This document shows positions 38,831 to 45,883 of a stretch of 45,883 nucleotides of DNA, in pieces. Position 1 is the stretch's first letter. Every line of letters begins with the position of its first letter. Below the pieces are notes generated by a model, which saw only the letters and a program-made list of their open reading frames with translations, was not told the origin of the DNA and did no database searches. Source of the stretch: Methylobacterium pseudosasicola (lineage in GTDB: Bacteria > Pseudomonadota > Alphaproteobacteria > Rhizobiales > Beijerinckiaceae); contig NZ_FOTK01000043.1 of NCBI RefSeq assembly GCF_900114535.1, positions 1-45,883 on the forward strand, given 5' to 3'. The position numbers were made by a program, and so were the translations under genes.

Positions 38831-40042
38831 ATGAAGGCCAAAGGGCGGGTTAGGCACGTGGAAACAGAGCGACGGTTTTTCCTGGGTGGACTGGCCTTCG
38901 GCGCGGGCGCCGTCGCAGCGGGCCAAGCGTTCGGAGCTGACGGTGACGGTCGAGCAGCCGGTAAGGAGGCTTGGTCCTCACAGACCTTCGTTCATACTAT
39001 CCCGCGCAAACCCGGCGCAGCCCAGCCCTTCACCGGGCGGCTGGACGGGGGGACCATCAAGGCGACCTCCGGCGGCTGGGCTCGTGATCTCCCCGCCAAT
39101 CAACTGCCGATCGCGACTGGCATTGCGGGCGCTCACCTGTTCCTCAATCCCGGCGGCGTCCGCGAGATGCATTGGCATTCGTCGGCTGAGTGGGCTTACG
39201 TGATCGGCGGCCATTGTCAGGTGACGGTCCTGGATCCTGACGGCGGCTTGGAGGTCGTGAACCTTGGGCCCGGAGACACCTGGTCGTTTCCGGCTGGCCA
39301 TGCTCACGCGATCCAAACGCTGGGCGATGTGCCCTGCCACGCGATCCTGGCGTTCGACGATGGCCTCTACGGTGACCACGGAACCTTTGGCCTGAGCGAT
39401 TGGCTCAGCCGGCTCGACCAATCGATCCTACGGGCAGCGTTCAATTTGAGCGACGCCGTGACCCGCGATCTGCCGGCGGCTGAAGACTACATCGCGCAAG
39501 GTCCAGTGATCCCACTGAACGGAGATGTCGCCCGCGGCGAACGACGCTTCAACGCTGCAAGCTCGCATCGGTTCGCGCTCGCGCAGGCTCAGCCGTTGAT
39601 CGAATGCTCCGCCGGCACACTGCGCATTGCTCCGGCCGAGGCGTTCCCGATCTCGACGACGATGACGGGTCTCAGCGAGACGTTGCTTCCGGACGCCCTG
39701 CATGCGCCGCACTGGCATCCGAGCGCGAACGAGTGGCACTTTCTACTCGAAGGCCAGACGCGCGTGACGGTGTTCGAGCCAGAGAAGCGCTTGGCAACGG
39801 CGAATTTGAAACCCGGCGACTGCGCTTACCTGCCGCGAGCCGCCGCACACATGATCGAGGACATCGGTGAAGAGCCGTGCAGCTTTGTCGGCGTCCACGA
39901 CAATCCCTTGTACCAAGAGTGCTCGCTCTCGCAGTGGATGACCTTGACGCCCCGCCAGGTCATCGCATCGAACCTGGGATTGTGGGAGGATGACCTGGCT
40001 TGTCTACCGAATAAGCCGATCGTTTTCGCACGATCGGTTTGA
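38831..40042 (+). CDS. Tat-exported bicupin, oxalate decarboxylase family
   Basis: 403 residues. A Tat leader (ERRFFLGGLAFGAGAVAAGQ) is followed by two cupin domains. Manganese ligands: H114, H116, E120, H159 in the first (MHWHSSAEWAYV, PAGHAHAIQ) and H294, H296, E301, H340 in the second (HWHPSANEWHFLLEG, RAAAHMIED). Order and spacing match Bacillus subtilis OxdC. The active-site lid there reads SENS (161-164); here the aligned loop is GDHG (FDDGLYGDHGTF), so Glu162 is replaced by Asp182. Oxalate to formate and CO2 is the family reaction, with oxidase activity as an alternative. Formate release would suit a methylotroph. The next gene starts 2 bases after the stop. Confidence 0.92.
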   Translation: MKAKGRVRHVETERRFFLGGLAFGAGAVAAGQAFGADGDGRAAGKEAWSSQTFVHTIPRKPGAAQPFTGRLDGGTIKATSGGWARDLPANQLPIATGIAGAHLFLNPGGVREMHWHSSAEWAYVIGGHCQVTVLDPDGGLEVVNLGPGDTWSFPAGHAHAIQTLGDVPCHAILAFDDGLYGDHGTFGLSDWLSRLDQSILRAAFNLSDAVTRDLPAAEDYIAQGPVIPLNGDVARGERRFNAASSHRFALAQAQPLIECSAGTLRIAPAEAFPISTTMTGLSETLLPDALHAPHWHPSANEWHFLLEGQTRVTVFEPEKRLATANLKPGDCAYLPRAAAHMIEDIGEEPCSFVGVHDNPLYQECSLSQWMTLTPRQVIASNLGLWEDDLACLPNKPIVFARSV

Positions 40043-40044
40043 CC

Positions 40045-40374
40045 ATGCCAGCACCGCACAGCACCTTCGTAATCATAGCAATCATTCTATTTGCCGTGCC
40101 GGGGAAGCCCGACGCGCGGATTGCGATAAATCAGCCTCAGAAAGCCACGGATTTGCAAATCCCGGACACGCTTCCGGCCGCGGACGTTATCGTCCTGGAG
40201 CTCGCCGACGATTGGGGAATGGTGAGCATCGATCCCAAGCTCTTGATCTCGGTAGAGCCGCGCGGTCCTGGAGCGGATCAGTCATGCATTGTCATTTGGC
40301 GCGACGGGCAAGCCATCGTACGGGGGAACGTTCGCACGACGAGAGATCGGCTGGGCCTAACTCCAGTAGAATGA
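40045..40374 (+). CDS. small secreted protein coupled to the bicupin
   Basis: 109 residues from ATG 40045, directly after the bicupin stop (TGACC-ATG). A signal peptide (FVIIAIILFAVPGKPDARIA) is followed by a beta-rich body: AADVIVLELADDWGMVSIDP, KLLISVEPRGPGADQSCIVI, WRDGQAIVRGNVRTTRDRLG. One cysteine in the mature part. Tight coupling implies joint expression and perhaps a periplasmic partner of the bicupin. No family recognised. Confidence 0.65.
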   Translation: MPAPHSTFVIIAIILFAVPGKPDARIAINQPQKATDLQIPDTLPAADVIVLELADDWGMVSIDPKLLISVEPRGPGADQSCIVIWRDGQAIVRGNVRTTRDRLGLTPVE

Positions 40375-41161
40375 GTGCGAAGCATGCATCGTGTACGACC
40401 TGGCGGTCGGTTGGAATTTCAGGTTCCGTGCGGATCAAATTCGCTGGTCCGTTGGGTCGTAGCAGGATATCCGCTTCCTGCTAACCTTTGCCATAACGCG
40501 GGCAGACAGCCTTTGGCCGGACTACGCCACGCCGGATCTCCGTCGCGCTCAGGGCGCACGTTCGGCTTTGCGCCCATCGCGTCCATCCAGGTGGCTTCGA
40601 TGACGTCCCGTAAGCGGACGCTTCCTGCTGCGATGGGCCATTCGCATGAGGGCGGCCAATGGAGGTCAGGCTCGCGTCCATAGGCCTTGAGGGCCACGAG
40701 TGACCTGTGGCGGGATGACAGCGGCGTAGGGCGCGGGCAAACCCGCGTAGGGGCGTGTCTGTCGGGTCCACGGACATGGCGCATCCTTGTTCGGTTACGT
40801 TCGGCTGGGTGGACAGGTCATTCCGCAAGCGACGCCCGGCGACGTCGGCCGGGCCGTCGCGCACATGGCGGCCCGCGCGTGGGGCATGCCCGCGGGACGC
40901 AATTGCCTCCCGCCACAGGCCCTGCGATCGCGGCCGCCCGGGCTCCTCCCCCCGGGGAGGCGCGGGGTTGCGGCACCCCACCACCCGGCTCGGGCGCCGG
41001 ATCCGGCACGGCCTCGAGCGCCCGCAACTTCCCCTCCAGAACCTCGGACCCGTATCGCATCCGAAGGCAAGCGTGCCGCTGCGCCTCCCGTGCGACGACC
41101 CGGATGTCCGGCGCGACGATGACGTTCGTTGGAGAGGGGTCCGGCCGGCCGGGCGCTGGGC
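40375..41161. other. 787-base stretch with a coding-like remnant only
   Basis: No intact gene. On the minus strand, a frame at about 41145-40818 has high third-position GC and reads IRVVAREAQRHACLRMRYGS, EVLEGKLRALEAVPDPAPEP before turning into Gly/Pro/Arg-rich sequence. Its only ATG (41060) cuts the conserved-looking part, so it is probably a start-less remnant downstream of the ParA-like gene. The left half (40375-40800) shows nothing recognisable. Confidence 0.4.
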
Positions 41162-42127
41162 CTATTGGAGGCCGGTCACGGCGCCGTCGGCCGGCACCCT
41201 GAGCCTGTACCACCGCGAGAGGGTCCGGGCCCACGTCATGCGATCCGTCAGGTAGACCTCGCTCGTGCGCGCCGGGCGGCCGTCGGCGATGTCGGGATGA
41301 CCGCTCACGCAGCCCCTCAGGACCCGCACCGGGATGATGCCGTATTCCCAAGCGTCCAGGACCGGTGCCTCGGCAAGGTCGTCGGCGCTCGGTCCAAGCC
41401 CCGCGGCCACGGACTCGACGTCATCGGCGAGCTCGCGCAACCTGTCTGGCAGGGAACGCGTATCTCCCGTGACGGCGATCCGCTGCGCTTCGTCCGCGGC
41501 GGTGCCCTCCAGGGGGGCGAAGCCCCCGCTCGGCGGGGTCTCCATATCCCGCCGGATGGCCGCAAGCAGCAGAAGCCCCGCGCGAAGCGCGCGGCTCATC
41601 GGAGCCGCGGTCGCCAAGGCGGACGCTTCGCCTCGACCCAGCGGCGGCAGAACGCAGGCGACCACGTAGGCGCGGGTGTCGAGTTTGGCCATCGCCGCGG
41701 CGAAGCGGCTCGCGGCCGGGCCGCCGCCAGCACGTCGGCAGCCGAGGTAGGCCGTGCGCCTCGACGATCGATTCGTGGTGGCCCAGGCCGCCGCCTCCCG
41801 CTCGTCCGCCTCGTGGGGACCGACGACGATGACGACGAGGTCGACCAGGGCTTGGATGCTCTCCGACCGTAGCCGGCACTGCGGGATGTCGACCAGCGTC
41901 GGGGTCCCGTCGCGGCGGCAGTCCGTTGCGGCTTGCGCGATCTCGGCGTCGGTCGATGCCTCCGATAGCCGGACGACGCGCAGGGCGGCCCCCGTTTCGG
42001 GGGCGGGATCGCCGCCGACCATGAGAAGTGTCGTCTGCCCGTCGACGGCGATGGCGGCATGCGCGACCAACAAGGCCGCGTGCGAGGCATCCGTGCGCCC
42101 GGAGGCGCCGGCGAAGGCGATCAGCAT
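41162..42127 (-). CDS. ParA/MinD-like protein with degenerate Walker A
   Basis: 321 residues from the ATG at 42127. The fold pattern of ParA ATPases is visible: first strand MLIAFAG, a strand at 33-37 (TLLMVGGDP, normally LLVDaDP), LVDIPQ with Asp80 (Walker B position) and DLVVIVVGPHEADEREAAAW. The deviant Walker A should read KGGxGK[TS] but is GASGRTDAS, with no lysine at either place; the catalytic Asp after the second strand is Gly. It probably cannot hydrolyse ATP. The C-terminal half (about 150-321) is unlike standard ParA. Possible roles: partition accessory or a relic of a plasmid module. Moderately sure of the fold, unsure of function. Confidence 0.65.
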   Translation of the reverse strand: MLIAFAGASGRTDASHAALLVAHAAIAVDGQTTLLMVGGDPAPETGAALRVVRLSEASTDAEIAQAATDCRRDGTPTLVDIPQCRLRSESIQALVDLVVIVVGPHEADEREAAAWATTNRSSRRTAYLGCRRAGGGPAASRFAAAMAKLDTRAYVVACVLPPLGRGEASALATAAPMSRALRAGLLLLAAIRRDMETPPSGGFAPLEGTAADEAQRIAVTGDTRSLPDRLRELADDVESVAAGLGPSADDLAEAPVLDAWEYGIIPVRVLRGCVSGHPDIADGRPARTSEVYLTDRMTWARTLSRWYRLRVPADGAVTGLQ

Positions 42128-43229
42128 GTGCGGTCTCCGAACGCGACATCCGGGCCAAGCCCGCGAGGGGGCGGCCTTTTTCGCGTGAGGGCGGGATCGA
42201 GGAAGGGGAGGCAGACGCGGCGCGGCCCGATGGTCAGCCGGCATGACGCTCGCCCATCGTCGAGACGGCGGGAGCGTGACGTTGCGTCGGGCTGAGTTCC
42301 GAGGGGAAAAATTCCTCCGCCGGAGCCGACGAATACTAGGTGATGACGCATCCAGCGTCGAGATCCCCGAAGACTTGCACGATGTTGATTGTGGGGATTA
42401 ACGTGAAAATCTGTCCGGGGATGGGGCCAGATCATCCCGTGCCGAGGCGATGCCACCCATCGTCCCGAATGCGCCCCTGAATCGGCTGTTGGAACTCGTC
42501 ACCGTTGGCAGCCACCGGCGTGCCGGCGCACGCCGGCTCGGCCAAGATCTTGCGCCCCGCCAGCGATCCTCCATTCCACCGTGAGGTGCTTTTCGACGAG
42601 ACGTCCGCCCGGGCCGAGTCACGGGACGCAGTGGCGACAACCTCCTCCGCCCGATCTTTCCGCGGGCGCCCGCCCACTCGGCTTGCCCGATTCCGTACGA
42701 CGCACGGCCGCCAAGCCCGGCCCGGAAACTCGCGCCGCACAGAGCGCCCTGGAGCAGGCAAAGGCTGTAAGGGGGCATCTCGCGCCACAGCCCGCCCGCC
42801 GCGGCGGTGACCAACCTAACGCCGAAGCCGTGCCTCACGAGGCGGAGCCTCGTACGTCCCGGCATCGCCAGGCCCGGCAAGACCTCCGCGCCCAGGCGCC
42901 GTCCGACGACGGCCGCCCGTTTCTTCATCTAGAAGTCGGTCGGCTGGTTGAGGGATCGCGCGACGGCGGCGCGCGGCCCGGCAAAGACCGCGCCGATGGC
43001 GGCCCCCAGCCCATGCGCGGCACCCAATCCCGGCCGTGCCTTCAGGCTCGGCGGCTTGGCCAGTGCGAACAGTAGAGGATATGCGTCCGAGGCCGTGAGC
43101 GGCCTTGCATCCTCCTGGATCTCGGGATCGGACGTGGCGGCGGCCCCGAGCAGCCTCGAGGCGGAGGAAAAGGGCGTCCCCGCCCTGGTCGGATCACGGG
43201 CCCGGGATGGGCGCACCGAACCTCCTCCA
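42128..43229. other. 1.1-kb stretch with no supported gene
   Basis: Several long GC-driven frames exist on both strands (for example minus 42398-42928 and 42432-42788), but none has a recognised motif or consistent codon bias along its length. Segment 42330-42420 is distinctly AT-richer and could hold the promoter of the ParA-like gene or an old replication or partition site. No iteron-like repeats were seen by eye. Confidence 0.35.
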
Positions 43230-43720
43230 CGGTCATGTCCGGCATCCGGAGGCCGGCGTCCGCCTCCAGGATCCGCAGTATGCGGAGCGACAGCACGCAG
43301 TTCCGCGGATGGCACCGCGTGAAGAACTCGCCCCGGTGGGCGAGGATCACCCCCCGCACGAACGTCGGGACGATCTGGCCGACCGCCCGGACGATCGCGG
43401 GCCAGAGGGACGGCGCCTAGAGGTCGTCGATCGCCCGCTCGTGGGCGGTCTTGCGGCGCCTGAAGACGGCGTGATCGTGCTTCGGAAGGTTCCAGCACAG
43501 CGCGCGCCGCCACGTCCGCCGCGTCCCGGATGTTGCCGGCGGCCCAGCGCCCAATCGTACAGGGTCGGCTCGACGCGTCGCGAATGGCACCGGGCAAGCC
43601 GGAACGGGTACCGCTTGCGCTTCTCGATCAAGGTGGTCCGCACGCCGAACTCGGCCCCGCGGACGGTGGCCGCGAGGCCGCTGGGCCCGGCTCCGATCGC
43701 CACGAGGTCGGATCCTGTGC
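43230..43720 (-). pseudogene. remnant of an FAD/NAD(P)-dependent oxidoreductase
   Basis: The minus strand from about 43715 reads SDLVAIGAGPSGLAATVRGA (dinucleotide-binding GxGxxG), then EFGVRTTLIEKRKRYPFRLA and CHSRRVEPTLYDWALG. The coding signal then moves through the other two frames (RWAAGNIRDAAD near 43545; LCWNLPKHDHAVFRRRKTAH near 43490) and meets a TAG at 43418-43420. The open frame continues with VRGVILAHRGEFFTRCHPRN and CVLSLRILRILEADAGLRMP, which may be the same or another gene. At least two frameshifts and a stop; not functional. Confidence 0.55.
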
Positions 43721-43762
43721 CCGCCACGCCAATCAGCCCGACCTGGTCGTCGCGGTCCACCG

Positions 43763-44116
43763 CGGCTAGCGGCCGGGTTCACGTTCGCCGAGCAGGCGGT
43801 GATCGCCCTGATGGCCGCCGAGGTGGTGCGCCGGAAGGACTGTTGGCTGTCGATCGAAAACATGGCCGCCGTCGCCGGCGTGTGCCGGTCGACCGCGAAG
43901 AACGCTATCCGCGAGGCGGTGCGGCTGGGCCCGCAGACCGTCGAGGAGCGAAAGACCACCGGCTTCCGCTAAGACACAAATGTGCTCGGCATCGTTTCGC
44001 TGGAGTAGCCGGCACGACTGCGGCTGGCGCGGAAGGGGATGCCGCTTGGCCTACTCCTGACCGAGGGTCGGGTCGGGAGGACCCCGCCGCCCAAGGGAGA
44101 AGGGGCAACGACGTAA
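43763..44116 (+). pseudogene. helix-turn-helix replication-type protein, broken by two stops
   Basis: No start codon is seen. The frame reads FTFAEQAVIALMAAEVVRRK, DCWLSIENMAAVAGVCRSTA and KNAIREAVRLGPQTVEERKT, then TAA at 43971, then DTNVLGIVSLE, TAG, PARLRLARKGMPLG and a final TAA at 44114. The 'AGV-x-RSTakNAlReA-x-lG-x-x-TVEER' helix-turn-helix is typical of plasmid/phage replication-associated HTH proteins of Methylobacterium and rhizobia, which continue 'rND-t-N-v-v-r-I-v-S-x-E-W'. The second stop (TAG) fits a Trp codon changed by one base. Confidence 0.6.
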
Positions 44117-44294
44117 CCATCACCGCTCCTAAGGTTCCGATTCTGTGCGTATCTGGGAAAACGGGAGCCTCGAAGGACTGCCGACGAGCGGCGGTTCGGG
44201 CTCGCGATGTGCCAGGGCGGGAATCTGCCGCGGGTCCGTCACGGGGGCCTGGCGCTATGTCGTGCCCGCATGCAACTGGACGGTCTGACGGACG

Positions 44295-44525
44295 ATGCGG
44301 GACTATCGATTCTGTGTGGCGCTGCGCCGGGCCGATGGCGCGCTTGATGAACCCGTGCACGAAGAGCTCATCACCGCGGAAGACGGGACAAGCGCCATCG
44401 CGCTAGCTAAGGCCATCGACGTGGACATGCTCAGGCTGCGGGCCAATGCGGTCTATCTCGTGGACCCCCAAGGTTATGTCGTCTGGTCGCTCCGGCTCGC
44501 AGATGTGTCCGATGTCAGTGCCTGA
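44295..44525 (+). CDS. small conserved-type hypothetical protein
   Basis: 76 residues, ATG 44295. MRDYRFCVALRRADGALDEP, then an acidic helix (AEDGTSAIALAKAIDVDMLR) and a final strand pair, AVYLVDPQGYVVWSLRLAD. The beta-alpha-beta-beta layout and good codon bias support a folded small domain. Same general type as small proteins common in Methylobacterium. Function unknown; no operon partner visible. Confidence 0.65.
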   Translation: MRDYRFCVALRRADGALDEPVHEELITAEDGTSAIALAKAIDVDMLRLRANAVYLVDPQGYVVWSLRLADVSDVSA

Positions 44526-44781
44526 AGCAACCGACACGTGGCAGGTAGCGCCGACCGATCAGCCAGGGCGAGTATCCGCTTTGACTGCGGGGACGACACA
44601 GCCACGCGGTGATGGTCGATGGGCAGGCAGTACGAACAGCGCCGTCGGGTGACGAAGGCCGCCATGATCGAGGCGTGTTGATCGAGCCGTCCGTTGACGC
44701 TCGTCTACCACGCGCATTTGCCGGGAACTTCGGGCAGATAACGCCTTATAGGCTGCTCAAAACCGGGCAGGGGTTTGAACC

Positions 44782-45147
44782 ATGACTGAAGGCATCGTGC
44801 CGCTACGCCGGAGAGGCGAGGAGGCTTCTCATATCGCCCGGATCGACATCGCTGCCGTGGAGCTACTCGCGAGCGGCGAAGCTACAAGCCTGCAGGAAGC
44901 GCGTGCCGAGGTGATTTTAAGGAATCTGCGAGCACAGCGGGACCAGATGTCGTCGCTGCTCGCGGACCTGCGCGGGCGGGGTTTGACCGGTGATGCCCAG
45001 ATCGACGAGGTCAACGCCAGCCTCAACGCAGCGATCAATCAGGGCATCGTGCAGATCGACCTGTTCATCGCGCAAGCGCGAGTCCTCATGACGGCGGCCC
45101 AGCAACACAAGTTCGAGTGGTCTCGCACTGCGGGATTTGCGCCGTAA
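44782..45147 (+). CDS. hypothetical helical protein
   Basis: 121 residues, ATG 44782, with CAGGGG upstream. Almost entirely helical: IARIDIAAVELLASGEATSL, EARAEVILRNLRAQRDQMSS, ASLNAAINQGIVQIDLFIAQ. No signal, membrane segment or Cys. Its stop is 4 bases from the stop of the convergent chemotaxis receptor gene. No family recognised. Confidence 0.65.
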   Translation: MTEGIVPLRRRGEEASHIARIDIAAVELLASGEATSLQEARAEVILRNLRAQRDQMSSLLADLRGRGLTGDAQIDEVNASLNAAINQGIVQIDLFIAQARVLMTAAQQHKFEWSRTAGFAP

Positions 45148-45151
45148 GGCC

Positions 45152-45883
45152 TCAGTGCCGGTAGCGTTCGGCGAGGGCCATGAGCGTCTGTGACAGTTCC
45201 GTGAGGTTGGCCGAGGCCGCCTCGACCTGACGGGTGCCGGCGGCGTTCTGCTGCCCCGCTTGCCGGATGTTGTGCAGCGCTTGCATCACCTGCTCGATCC
45301 CCAGCTGCTGCTGGTTGGTCGAGGCCACGATCTGCTGGAACGTCTGGACGTTCTCCTCCACCCGCGCCGTGATCTCCTCGATCGTCCGCTGCGTCGTGTC
45401 CGAGCGCGTCTTGCCCGAGGCCGCCCGCTTCACCGCCTCCTCGGTCAGCATCACCGACGTGTTGATGCCCCGCTGGATCTCACCCAGGAGCCCCCGGACC
45501 TGACCGGTGGCCGCCTTAGCCTGATCAGCCAGCAGCTTCATCTCGGAGGCCACCACCGCAAAGCTGCGCCCGCTCTCGCCGGCCGCCGCCGCCTCGATGG
45601 CGGCGTTGAGCGCCAGCAGATGCGTGCGCTCGGAGATGTCGTTGACGGTCTCGATGATGTCGCCGATCGTCTGGGTCTTCTCCGACAGGCTGACGATGTT
45701 GCCGGCCACCGCCTCGGCCTGCTCGCGGATCGCGTCCATGGCCTTGGCGGTGTCGGAGACCGCGCGCAGGCCCTGGCGGGAGGTCTGGGCGGTGGCCTGG
45801 GCGGTGGCGATGACCTCGGTGGCGCGCTTGCCGATCTGGGCGCCGGAATGGGTGATCTCGTCGACGGTCGCCGCGGTCTCCTG
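45152..45883 (-). CDS. methyl-accepting chemotaxis protein, C-terminal signalling half (runs off right edge)
   Basis: About 243 residues in frame to the window edge. The highly conserved hairpin tip is present (ETVNDISERTHLLALNAAIE) with flanking Ala-rich coiled coil and methylation-type helices (VDEITHSGAQIGKRATEVIA, TFQQIVASTNQQQLGIEQVM). The hairpin contacts CheA/CheW; Glu/Gln pairs on the flanks are adaptation sites. The tip reads SERTH where SDQTN is usual. The N-terminal sensor and any membrane segments are outside the window, so the stimulus is unknown. No C-terminal CheR-docking pentapeptide is seen (ends ALAERYRH). Confidence 0.93.
   Translation of the reverse strand, partial: QETAATVDEITHSGAQIGKRATEVIATAQATAQTSRQGLRAVSDTAKAMDAIREQAEAVAGNIVSLSEKTQTIGDIIETVNDISERTHLLALNAAIEAAAAGESGRSFAVVASEMKLLADQAKAATGQVRGLLGEIQRGINTSVMLTEEAVKRAASGKTRSDTTQRTIEEITARVEENVQTFQQIVASTNQQQLGIEQVMQALHNIRQAGQQNAAGTRQVEAASANLTELSQTLMALAERYRH

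Noticed and set aside
42398..42928. Minus-strand frame of 176 codons between the ParA-like gene and the oxidoreductase remnant
   Set aside because: Starts acceptably (MKKRAAVVGRRLGAEVLPGL) but soon becomes Arg/Ala/Gly-rich without motif, and a second minus frame overlaps it with equal support.
1..45883. CRISPR arrays, tRNA/rRNA genes, riboswitches, prophage structural genes
   Set aside because: Read for regularly spaced repeats, cloverleaf ends and known gene families; none was seen. Short or diverged RNA genes could be missed without a computed search.

Overview
The window is GC-rich alphaproteobacterial DNA. The gene content (MHYT, LOV and HWE sensor kinases, CsbD, DUF2382, DUF3606 and DUF1236 small proteins, a 'PhnA-like' membrane protein, abundant IS3/IS110 elements) suggests a Methylobacterium/Methylorubrum-type member of the Hyphomicrobiales. 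This is an inference from family content, not a database match. Whether it is chromosome or a large plasmid cannot be decided here. A ParA-like gene and a broken helix-turn-helix replication-type gene near the right end hint at plasmid ancestry.

Layout. 1-440: the tail of an IS3 transposase abutting a gene fragment. 1032-3276: a DNA-repair pair, a DHH phosphoesterase and the UV-damage endonuclease UvsE. 3957-7477: a minus-strand set (polysaccharide deacetylase, SDR, SnoaL-like protein) divergent from a LysR regulator, with nested palindromes between them. 7782-9677: a DUF3606 protein and a CorA/ZntB transporter. 9922-18048: a signalling block with a LOV hybrid kinase, a GAF/PAS/HWE kinase with its own single-domain receiver, and, convergent to these, an MHYT hybrid kinase. 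18292-27258: a largely minus-strand array of small envelope and stress proteins (transglutaminase-like protein, coiled-coil membrane protein, CsbD, His-rich peptide, YidB-like, two DUF2382 proteins, PhnA-like membrane protein, GlsB). It is followed by a triple-PAS LuxR regulator (27364-28926). 29125-33416: an AI-2E-type permease with an extra soluble domain, a DUF900 lipoprotein hydrolase and small cysteine-rich secreted proteins.

33550-36445 is a nested transposon: an IS110 element (about 33907-35568) lies inside the transposase gene of an already decayed IS3 element. 36600-40374 has lower GC and looks acquired. It holds two related small proteins around a 55-residue membrane peptide, a LuxR-type regulator, and a divergent Tat-exported bicupin (oxalate decarboxylase type) coupled to a small secreted protein. 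40375-44116 is mostly relics: a ParA-like protein without a working Walker A, a shredded FAD oxidoreductase and a broken HTH replication-type gene. The right edge has two small conserved-looking genes and the C-terminal half of a chemotaxis receptor.

Themes: the sensor block and the stress-protein array probably form a light/redox/stress adaptation region. Many small exported-protein genes carry single-base frameshifts or in-frame stops, so either this region is decaying or the assembly has residual indel errors. No clearly new multi-gene system was found. The best novelty candidates are the tandem small-protein family at 36671-37351, the ATPase-dead ParA-like protein, and the palindromic switch between the LysR gene and the deacetylase.
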